Origin: an uncultured Acetatifactor sp.
GTDB lineage: Bacteria; Bacillota; Clostridia; Lachnospirales; Lachnospiraceae
Reading direction: 5' to 3'
Assembly: GCA_910584235.1 (NCBI GenBank)
Contig: CAJTZD010000009.1
Location: forward strand, 1-64,000
Length of the DNA: 64,000 nucleotides
Shown here: in pieces, positions 37,251 to 43,755 of the stretch
Layout of the letters: each line of letters opens with the position of its first letter
Position numbering within the stretch: position 1 is the first letter of the stretch
Notes under the pieces: model-generated
What the model was told of the DNA's origin: nothing
Databases searched by the model: none
Seen by the model: only the letters and a program-made list of their open reading frames with translations
Position numbers and translations under genes: made by a program

Positions 37251-37324
37251 TTCACGTTTTCCGTTTTCCCGGTTGAAGATAGCATTTTGCGATACTTGGA
37301 GTTCGCAAATTTATTTTTCTTGTA

Positions 37325-37353
37325 TTGGCAGCCGCATTGTTGTATGATAAAGT
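37325..37353 (+). promoter_or_regulatory. Possible promoter of the SGNH gene
   Basis: TTGGCA (37325-37330), 17 bases, TAAAGT (37348-37353). The -10 match is modest. Confidence 0.35.
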
Positions 37354-37416
37354 ATCAAAACCCGCAGGGAAAAGGAGCCGTAAGAAAAGGCAGACGAGCG
37401 GGCAGGAGGTGCGGAT

Positions 37417-38484
37417 ATGAAGATCAGTGAGATCGACAGGAATCTGGCGGTGCAGTCAAAACTGGACATCAAAGGGCTGCAGTACCGAAACGCTCTGGAG
37501 GAGCCATTTGACATTTATGGACTGTACCGGCCAAAGGAGACAGGACAGTACAGGCGTCTTCCCATGGAGGTAGCCGAGCGGGTGAACGAGGGGGTCGCGG
37601 GGTTATGCAGCCATACGGCAGGAGGGCGCATCCGCTTTCGGACGGATTCCCCCTATGTGGCGGTAAAGGCAAAGCTTACAGGGCATTGCTTCATGCCCCA
37701 CATGCCCCTTACCGACTCCCACGGACTGGATTTATATGTGTATGACGGCGTTTCGGACGTCTTTCAGGGGACTTTCGTGCCGCCTGTGGACAGTCCGGAG
37801 GACTATGAGTCCGTGCTGTACACGGCGGAGGCAAAGATGCGGGAGATAACCATTCATCTTCCCCTCTACAGCGGCGTAGCGGAGTTATATATCGGCCTGG
37901 ACGAAAACGCAAAAGCAGAGCATGGGAGAAAGTACCGCCCGGGGAAGCCGGTTCTGTACTATGGGTCGTCCATTACCCAGGGAGGTTGCGCTTCCAGGCC
38001 CGGAAACCATTACCCGACGGCAATTGCCAGGGAGAACAATACGGATTTCTTATGCCTGGGCTTTTCGGGAAGCGCAAGGGGGGAGCCTGAGATGGCGGAA
38101 TATCTGGCGGGGCTTCCGGCCAGCGTATTTGTCTGCGACTATGACCACAACGCGCCGGACAGAGAGCACCTGGAGCATACTCATGCCGCGCTTTTTCAAA
38201 GATACCGGCAGACCAATCCGGATACGCCGGTAATCTTTGTGTCGAAACCGGACATCAGGCTGTGGAACGATATGGATGTAAGGCGCAGGGACGTGGTATA
38301 TCAGACCTATATCGAAGCTTTGCGGGGCGGCGACAGAAAAGTGTATTTCGTGGACGGCTTTCAGCTCTTTTCGGGGAACAGACGGTATGACTGTACCGTG
38401 GACGGGTGCCATCCCAATGATCTGGGCTTTGCCCGGATGGCTGAGGTGATCGGGGAGATGGTGCGGCATTGTCTGGCTTTATGA
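37417..38484 (+). CDS. SGNH/GDSL hydrolase with N-terminal GxDLY-type domain
   Basis: The 355-residue protein has an N-terminal beta-sandwich with GLDLYVYDG (GxDLY family) and a C-terminal SGNH hydrolase domain. The nucleophile block is YYGSSITQGG with Ser185 as the likely nucleophile, and the last block DGCHPND gives Asp329 and His332. Enzymes of this build hydrolyse esters; many remove acetyl groups from polysaccharides. There is no signal peptide, so it probably acts on imported oligosaccharides or other cytosolic esters. AGGAGGTG precedes the ATG. The gene stands alone and is flanked on both sides by inverted copies of one intergenic element. Confidence 0.88.
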   Translation: MKISEIDRNLAVQSKLDIKGLQYRNALEEPFDIYGLYRPKETGQYRRLPMEVAERVNEGVAGLCSHTAGGRIRFRTDSPYVAVKAKLTGHCFMPHMPLTDSHGLDLYVYDGVSDVFQGTFVPPVDSPEDYESVLYTAEAKMREITIHLPLYSGVAELYIGLDENAKAEHGRKYRPGKPVLYYGSSITQGGCASRPGNHYPTAIARENNTDFLCLGFSGSARGEPEMAEYLAGLPASVFVCDYDHNAPDREHLEHTHAALFQRYRQTNPDTPVIFVSKPDIRLWNDMDVRRRDVVYQTYIEALRGGDRKVYFVDGFQLFSGNRRYDCTVDGCHPNDLGFARMAEVIGEMVRHCLAL

Positions 38485-38487
38485 CAT

Positions 38488-38574
38488 ACTCACGAGCGAT
38501 AAAGTCTGCCACCAGTTTATAGCACCTGACGCTTGTGAGTCGGGTTGCTTGGCAAATTTTAATGACCGTCAGTA
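38488..38574. repeat. Intergenic element, copy B (right of the SGNH gene)
   Basis: Reverse-orientation partner of the element at 37152-37250, with TGACCGTCAGTA (38563-38574), CGCTTGTGAGTCGGG (38530-38544) and GATAAAGTCTGCCACC (38498-38513). It starts a few bases after the SGNH stop codon. ACTCACGAGCG (38488-38498) and CGCTTGTGAGT (38530-38540) form an internal inverted repeat, so B could fold as a hairpin and end the SGNH transcript. The rest of the gap to 38824 shows nothing else that I can name. Confidence 0.7.
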
Positions 38575-38824
38575 CAGATTCCTAAGGGGGCTGAGGGACT
38601 GGCAGCGGGCCGGAGACTATTTGCGCGGGGAAGCTATTGTCCCATGGCCGCGCGGGGGGCATTTTGTACTGCAGACTGCGGGGATTAACAGTGGAAAAAT
38701 GAGCAAAGGTATCTTGCCGGCGTGTGGGAGGTCTGCCGTGGGGATTTGAGGCAGGTTTTACTGGTGTGCGGTACAAGAAGCGGCAAAAAGGGATGAGAGA
38801 TGACGGATAACAGGGAGGAACAGG

Positions 38825-39529
38825 ATGGGATATGACTGCCTGATTGTAGATGACGAAAAGCTCCTTGCGGACAGCACCGTGGAGTATTTCAATCTCTTCG
38901 GTGTCAGTACGGCGGTGGCCTACAGCGTCTCGGACTGCCGCAGGTTCTTTGAGACCGATACGGCACAGCTTCTGCTGCTGGACATCAACCTGGAGGATGG
39001 CAGCGGTTTTGCGCTGTGCAGGGAGCTGCGGGAGAGGACAGAGGTTCCGATTCTTTTTATCTCCGCCCGCAGCAGCGATGACGACAAAATCATGGCGCTG
39101 CATATCGGCGGGGACGATTACATCCAGAAGCCCTATTCTCTGGGCGTGCTGCTGGCCAAGGTACAGGCCGTGCTGAAGCGCTACGGACGGCAGGAGGAGT
39201 CCCCTGACCGGGAAAAAGGAAAATACCGCTGCGGCAGACTGGAAATTGATTTCGCCGCCAGGCAGGTACTGGTGGAGGGAAAGCCTGTGAAGCTTACCGC
39301 CCTGGAGTTTCGGCTGCTGTGCTATTTGGTGCAAAACGAGGACAGGGTAGTGGCGAAACAGGAGCTGTTCCGGGAGGTCTGGGAGGATAAATTTACCGGG
39401 GACGGTACCCTCAATGTCCATATCAGGCGGCTGCGGGAGGCCATTGAGCGGGAGCCGGGGAATCCGGAATATATCCTTACGGTATGGGGAGAGGGATACA
39501 GGTTCTGCGGAGCATCACAGAAAGTCTGA
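38825..39529 (+). CDS. OmpR family response regulator
   Basis: The 234-residue protein has a receiver domain with the phospho-acceptor Asp53 (LLLLDINLEDGSG), acidic pocket VDDEK, Lys in YIQKPYS, and a C-terminal winged helix (LTALEFRLLCYLVQN, GTLNVHIRRLREAIE, GEGYRF). GGGAGG precedes the start. It is followed after 99 bases by a histidine kinase gene, its likely partner. TTTAAG direct repeats before the ABC genes at 42673-42719 are a plausible binding site. Confidence 0.95.
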   Translation: MGYDCLIVDDEKLLADSTVEYFNLFGVSTAVAYSVSDCRRFFETDTAQLLLLDINLEDGSGFALCRELRERTEVPILFISARSSDDDKIMALHIGGDDYIQKPYSLGVLLAKVQAVLKRYGRQEESPDREKGKYRCGRLEIDFAARQVLVEGKPVKLTALEFRLLCYLVQNEDRVVAKQELFREVWEDKFTGDGTLNVHIRRLREAIEREPGNPEYILTVWGEGYRFCGASQKV

Positions 39530-39628
39530 CGTCTCCTGCTTTCCGTATGGTTCTGATACAGGCGCATGGGTGCAAGCTGCCAAGGGCTATGCCGGATCCG
39601 TGCGGGGCATGTCAGAAAGAGAATGTAA

Positions 39629-41053
39629 ATGAAAAAACGTTATTTTATAATCATTCAGTTAATCGTTGCTGCAGTGGAGACCATATTGCTCTTTGGCTTT
39701 GCGCTGCAGGATACAGACAGCGTCCAGGACGCGGTGGCAGTCAACGAGGTGCTGCAGTCTGTGGAGGCTGACTGGGACAGACTGGAGAGCCATGAGAACC
39801 GGACAGGGCTGGCCTATGTGGTGCTGGACGATACGGGGGAAGTACTTTACCGGACGGATACAGGTTTAAGTGAAAGCATCAATGCGGCGGTGGTGCACAG
39901 GGACACGATTCTGGACGTAGAAAGCGGCGGGCTTGTGGTGGGAAAGCTTATCTTATCCAATGACAGCGCCGAGTTTCTTAAGTCCCGTCAGCAGACCGTG
40001 CTTTTGGCCGTCATGGCCTTGATGCTGGTGCAATGGAGCGTCTGCATCGGATACGGGATATATCTGGACCGTATCGTGGTCAGGCCTTTTCGGCGGCTAA
40101 AGGATTTCGCCCGCAGGGTGGCAGGCGGCAACCTGGACATCCCCCTTGCTATGGACAGGGGGAACCTGTTCGGGGCCTTTACGGAGAGCTTCGACATCAT
40201 GCGGGATGAACTGAAGAAAGCCCGGCTGGCCGAGGCAAAGGCCAATGCCGAGAAAAAGGAGCTGGTGGCCAAGCTTTCCCATGACATCAGGACGCCGGTG
40301 GCCAGCATTAAGGCGGCCTCCGAGGTGGGGGCGGCTCTGGCGGAAAATGACAGGATAAAGGGAAATTATGGGCAGATCATCCGCAAGGCAGACCAGATAG
40401 ACACACTGGTGAACAATCTCTTCACGGCTACGCTGGAGGAGCTGGAGCAGCTTACCGTGGCGCCCGTGGACATGGAGAGCCGGGAACTGGCGGAGATGCT
40501 TGAGAGCGCGGACTACTTCGGCTGGGCCAAGATACCGCCCATTCCGGAGTGCCTGCTGTATGGAGACAGGCTTCGTCTCCAGCAGGTATTCGATAATATC
40601 TTTGCCAACGCCTATAAATATGGAAGAGGCGCATTTCGCGGAGGAAATACCCTTGACGGAAACGCTGCAATTCAAGAAAGCGGGGCAGACCGTGGTTCAT
40701 GCCAGAGGGGAGCGGGACTGCGGGGGGAGCCTTGTGCGGAGCCCGAAAGGGCGTCCGGAGGGGACTCCGGAAAAGCTTCCTCCTTGGAGGGGAAGATCTA
40801 TGTGACCATGAGGAGGGAAAACCGCTTTCTGGCGGTGTGCATTGAGGACTGCGGCGGAGGCGTAGACCCGGAGGAACTGCCCCTTTTAAAGGAGAAGTTC
40901 AGGCGCGGCAGCAATGCCGGAAACAAGGAGGGTGCGGGACTGGGACTGTATATCTCCGATTATTTTCTACGGGAGATGGGAGGGGAACTTCTGGTGGAAA
41001 ATGGGGAGAAAGGACTGCGGGTGACAGTAGCGGTCCGCCTTAGCGGCTCATGA
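39629..41053 (+). CDS. Sensor histidine kinase
   Basis: The 474-residue kinase has two membrane segments (about residues 4-26 and 118-140) around a small outside domain of about 90 residues, then HAMP (RPFRRLKDFARRVAGG), the phospho-acceptor His218 (SHDIRTPVASI), N box with Asn327 (DNIFANAYKYG), and G boxes (EDCGGGVD, GAGLGLYI). Between the N box and the first G box there is an insert of about 50 Gly/Ser/Glu-rich residues (roughly 335-390), absent from most kinases. It should phosphorylate the response regulator encoded just upstream. The ribosome site is weak (AAAGAG). Confidence 0.93.
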   Translation: MKKRYFIIIQLIVAAVETILLFGFALQDTDSVQDAVAVNEVLQSVEADWDRLESHENRTGLAYVVLDDTGEVLYRTDTGLSESINAAVVHRDTILDVESGGLVVGKLILSNDSAEFLKSRQQTVLLAVMALMLVQWSVCIGYGIYLDRIVVRPFRRLKDFARRVAGGNLDIPLAMDRGNLFGAFTESFDIMRDELKKARLAEAKANAEKKELVAKLSHDIRTPVASIKAASEVGAALAENDRIKGNYGQIIRKADQIDTLVNNLFTATLEELEQLTVAPVDMESRELAEMLESADYFGWAKIPPIPECLLYGDRLRLQQVFDNIFANAYKYGRGAFRGGNTLDGNAAIQESGADRGSCQRGAGLRGEPCAEPERASGGDSGKASSLEGKIYVTMRRENRFLAVCIEDCGGGVDPEELPLLKEKFRRGSNAGNKEGAGLGLYISDYFLREMGGELLVENGEKGLRVTVAVRLSGS

Positions 41054-41156
41054 GGGCACAAAAAACGCGATTCCACCTATATTCGCTTTACAGGGGGTGT
41101 GATTGTCCAGGGGAAAATGCTATGCTGCTGACAAAAATAAGGGGAGGAATCCATCT

Positions 41157-41654
41157 ATGGACAATATCGCCACAGGGAAATTTATTACGAAGAAACGCAA
41201 GGAGCAGAATCTCACACAGGAGCAGCTGGCGGAACGCTTAGGCGTCTCAAATAAAACCATTTCAAAATGGGAAACCGGAAAGTGCATGCCGGATTATTCC
41301 GTCATTGAATTACTGTGCAAAGAATTAAACACAACGCTGGCCGAACTGATGAACGGCGAAGAAAATGAAAAAAGCATCCATACTTACGATAATGAGCAGA
41401 TAGTTGAAATGTTGAAAGAGATCCAAAACCTGAGAAATATGAAAATATTGTTGATTGGTTTCTTCCTGCTTCTTATGGGCAGCGTCCAGCTTGCGCTTTC
41501 CCAAATGTTTGGAGGCACGGATATTCAGGATTTCCTTTCGGGACTTATGCTGGGCATATCCATTCCGCAAATGCTCATAGGCGTTTTCCTTCTGGGACGT
41601 TGGCTAGTGCTGCGAAACGGTAAGAACGGAGGGCATGGGCATGAGCATGAGTAA
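41157..41654 (+). CDS. XRE-type DNA-binding protein with C-terminal membrane segments
   Basis: The 165-residue protein has an N-terminal helix-turn-helix (LTQEQLAERLGVSNKTISKW) and, after a linker, two hydrophobic segments (about residues 97-117 and 130-150). It ends in a GHGHEHE tail that could bind metal, though this is only a look at composition. Membrane-tethered XRE regulators of this kind are common in Firmicutes and usually have no known signal. ATG at 41157 follows GGGGAGG. It overlaps a small membrane protein gene, so the two are probably cotranslated. Confidence 0.85.
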   Translation: MDNIATGKFITKKRKEQNLTQEQLAERLGVSNKTISKWETGKCMPDYSVIELLCKELNTTLAELMNGEENEKSIHTYDNEQIVEMLKEIQNLRNMKILLIGFFLLLMGSVQLALSQMFGGTDIQDFLSGLMLGISIPQMLIGVFLLGRWLVLRNGKNGGHGHEHE

Positions 41655-41823
41655 AAAACGCATCATATATTTCATCGGAATCCTGTTTGCCGTCATAGCG
41701 CTTGTCTGTTTCGCTTTCAGTATTTTCAGACAGGGAGATAACCAGATGGCGTTATCGTTGGGGTTTCTGAGTAATTCTATCGCTTTGATTCTTCTGATGC
41801 TGTCGCGAAAGAGAAAGGGGTAG
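41641..41823 (+). CDS. Small two-segment membrane protein
   Basis: The coding region overlaps the end of the XRE gene by 14 bases. Of the three clustered ATG codons, the one at 41641 lies 7 bases after GGAGGG (41628-41633). The product, about 60 residues, has two hydrophobic stretches and a basic tail (SRKRKG), so it should sit in the membrane. It may work with the membrane-tethered XRE protein, whose gene overlaps it. No family was recognised. The protein-like hydrophobic pattern and ribosome site support it. Confidence 0.6.
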   Translation: MSMSKKRIIYFIGILFAVIALVCFAFSIFRQGDNQMALSLGFLSNSIALILLMLSRKRKG

Positions 41824-41970
41824 GGGCGCGGCATCGGAAGTGGCCAGGGAAGCATGGATGAACGAAACTGTGGAGAACCCTGGGGCGGACGAGGAGATGG
41901 TCGGGACACGGAGCCTGAGTAAGTGAAGTGGGACAGAAGATACGGGTAAATAAGGCTCAAAATAAAAAAT

Positions 41971-42008
41971 AGCACTCTTGCTTTGTTGGAGCAGGGGTGC
42001 TGTTTTTA
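41971..42008. terminator. Terminator after the XRE/small membrane protein genes
   Basis: AGCACTCTTGCT (41971-41982) pairs with AGCAGGGGTGCT (41990-42001), using two G-T pairs, followed by GTTTTTA. An A-rich stretch on the left (AAAATAAAAAAT) would give a T tail on the minus strand, so it may also serve the convergent Uma2 gene. Confidence 0.78.
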
Positions 42009-42019
42009 TGGCTGGTATT

Positions 42020-42601
42020 CTATGGATTCATGAGCCCGGCGAACTCTTTGAAGTCGATCCACAAATCATCATAGATGCCTGCCTTTACTTTGTCCTGGAA
42101 CGTATAAGATTTGACCTTGAATCTGTCCCGTTCCAGAAAATATACATAAACAGATTTTTCCATAGGGTCTACAATCCAATACTCCCTTACCCCGGCATCT
42201 GCGTAGAGTCCTAATTTGCGGATATAGTCATAGCCGGCGGTGCCGGGGGAAATGATTTCTATGATCCAGTCGGGCGCTCCGGTACATCCCCGGTCAGTCA
42301 GCTTGTTCGGGTCGCAGATTACGCTTATGTCCGGCTCGACTATAAACTTGTCGTTGTCCGCGAACAGCTTGACGGCAAAGGGGGCAGGGTAGACTTTGCA
42401 ATTCCCCTTTTTAGAGCGGATGTAATTATAAATTGCATTATTAACAGAATTTAGTATTTCCTGGTGAATCCTGCTGGGCGCAGCCATATAGTAAAACTGC
42501 CCGTCAATCAATTCTGCCCGCACGTTCTCCGGCAGACTGTAATAATCCTCTTCTGTATAGGTTTTCAACTGTGCCAATACTATAATCCCGATTCCTTTCA
42601 T
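42020..42601 (-). CDS. Uma2 family (DUF820) PD-(D/E)XK nuclease-like protein
   Basis: The product of about 193 residues matches the Uma2/DUF820 family: YTEEDYYSLPENVRAELIDG at the start, then FIVEPDISVICDPNKL and GAPDWIIEIISPGT, which supply the PD-(D/E)XK core (Asp in EPDIS, Glu in IEIISP). Such proteins are very common in some bacteria, often in families, and their role is unclear; a relation to mobile DNA or restriction is presumed from the fold. ATG at 42601 is chosen; it lacks a clear ribosome site and a GTG at 42622 is possible. TACAAT on the minus strand just upstream may be a -10 box, giving a short leader. Confidence 0.85.
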   Translation of the reverse strand: MKGIGIIVLAQLKTYTEEDYYSLPENVRAELIDGQFYYMAAPSRIHQEILNSVNNAIYNYIRSKKGNCKVYPAPFAVKLFADNDKFIVEPDISVICDPNKLTDRGCTGAPDWIIEIISPGTAGYDYIRKLGLYADAGVREYWIVDPMEKSVYVYFLERDRFKVKSYTFQDKVKAGIYDDLWIDFKEFAGLMNP

Positions 42602-42672
42602 GGTAGTCGTATGGTTCTGCACTTCCTATTGTACCATTTTCCCGATGGAAAGGAAAGCAGAATCAGGGCAGA

Positions 42673-42719
42673 TTTAAGACTTATTTAAGGTTTCAGTAAA
42701 GACATTTAAGGTTTAAAAT
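42673..42719 (+). promoter_or_regulatory. Response-regulator-like direct repeats and promoter of the ABC pair
   Basis: TTTAAG occurs at 42673-42678, 42684-42689 and 42705-42710; the last two are part of an 11-base direct repeat ATTTAAGGTTT (42683-42693 and 42704-42714) with a period of 21 bases. The spacings of 11 and 21 keep the sites on one face of DNA, as for OmpR/PhoB-type regulators. TAAAAT at 42714-42719 may be the -10 box; the -35 position is weak, as in activated promoters. Confidence 0.6.
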
Positions 42720-42795
42720 AAGAAAATAGAACCCATAAAAGCCGCGGGCGATACGAACGGAATAAGAGCGGCACAGAAACGGAGGACATGAATTC

Positions 42796-43554
42796 ATGAA
42801 GAAAATCCTACTGGAGACAGAGGGCCTGAGCAAATCTTTTTCAACTGGCGGCACTTTGCAGCATGTACTGAAGAACATAGACTTAAAGCTTTACGAGGGG
42901 GACTTCACTGTCATCATGGGGGCCAGCGGCGCCGGGAAGTCCACGCTTTTATACGCCTTGTCAGGGATGGATACGCCTACCTTAGGCATCATCAGGTTCG
43001 GGGAGGAGATGATATCTGATTATAGTTCCGACAGACTTGCAGTGTTCAGGAGGGATTCCTGCGGCTTCGTGTTCCAGCAGATTTACCTGATAGACGGCAT
43101 GAGCGTCATGGACAATGTGCTGGCGGCAGGGCTTCTGGTGAACCGGGACAAAAAGGCGCTGGTGCAGCGGGCAAGGGAGCTGTTCCAGGCAGTGGACATC
43201 CCGGAGAGGGACTGGAAAAAGTTCCCCGCCCAGCTCTCGGGAGGCGAGGCACAGAGGGTGGGCATTGTCAGGGCTCTCATCAATTCGCCCCGGATCCTTT
43301 TTGCCGACGAGCCTACGGGGGCGCTGAATTCCAAGACCGGCCTGGACGTGCTGGACACCTTGAGCCGCTTCAATGAACAGGGCCAAAGCGTGGTCATGGT
43401 GACCCACGACATGCGCTCTGCCAGACGGGGCAACCGCATCCTGTACCTAAAGGACGGCAGCATCCTGGGGGAGTGCGATTTGGGCAGATATGTATCCGGC
43501 GACCGGGCGCGGCATGAGAGGCTGTCCTCGTTCCTGGAAGAGATGGGATGGTAA
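42796..43554 (+). CDS. ABC transporter ATPase (LolD/MacB/BceA type)
   Basis: The 252-residue protein has Walker A (GASGAGKS), Q loop (FVFQQIYL), signature LSGGEAQRV, Walker B (ILFADEPTGALN) and an H loop (VVMVTHD). The ADEPTGALN form places it with ATPases that serve FtsX-like permeases. These systems move lipoproteins, sense or expel peptide antibiotics, or act in cell-wall processes by mechanotransmission rather than classic export. The permease follows after 201 bases. Direct repeats upstream suggest control by a two-component system, possibly the one encoded at 38825-41053. Confidence 0.93.
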   Translation: MKKILLETEGLSKSFSTGGTLQHVLKNIDLKLYEGDFTVIMGASGAGKSTLLYALSGMDTPTLGIIRFGEEMISDYSSDRLAVFRRDSCGFVFQQIYLIDGMSVMDNVLAAGLLVNRDKKALVQRARELFQAVDIPERDWKKFPAQLSGGEAQRVGIVRALINSPRILFADEPTGALNSKTGLDVLDTLSRFNEQGQSVVMVTHDMRSARRGNRILYLKDGSILGECDLGRYVSGDRARHERLSSFLEEMGW

Positions 43555-43682
43555 TACAGCATGCAGATGCGGAACTGGAATACAGCATCTGCCCATATGC
43601 ACCCTATAGAAATTACGGACGAATGTACTTGGCGGCCGGAATTCCTCTGTCATGGATGTGGCAGGGGCTGATACGAAACAAA

Positions 43683-43736
43683 TTGCCGATGACGGCAAAA
43701 ATTGCCAATGATGGCAAAAATTGCCAATGATGGCAA
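43683..43736. promoter_or_regulatory. Three tandem 16-base palindromes between ATPase and permease genes
   Basis: TTGCCGATGACGGCAA (43683-43698), TTGCCAATGATGGCAA (43702-43717) and an identical copy of the latter (43721-43736) sit with a 19-base period 20 bases before the permease start. Each has TTGCC/GGCAA arms, and the first copy differs by paired changes that keep the symmetry. They may be operator sites, or hairpins that tune expression of the permease relative to the ATPase. The rest of this 201-base gap has no convincing gene. Confidence 0.6.
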
Positions 43737-43755
43737 TTGAATAGGAGATATGGAT

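Noticed and set aside
38549..38749. Short open frame after the SGNH gene
   Set aside because: It begins inside repeat element B with a TTG codon and lacks a ribosome site; recorded only as part of the repeat.
43548..43730. 60-codon open frame overlapping the ABC ATPase end
   Set aside because: No good ribosome site and it runs into the palindrome array; no protein-like pattern.
43683..43736. Possible CRISPR-like array
   Set aside because: Only three short palindromes with 3-base gaps, far too small for repeats and spacers.
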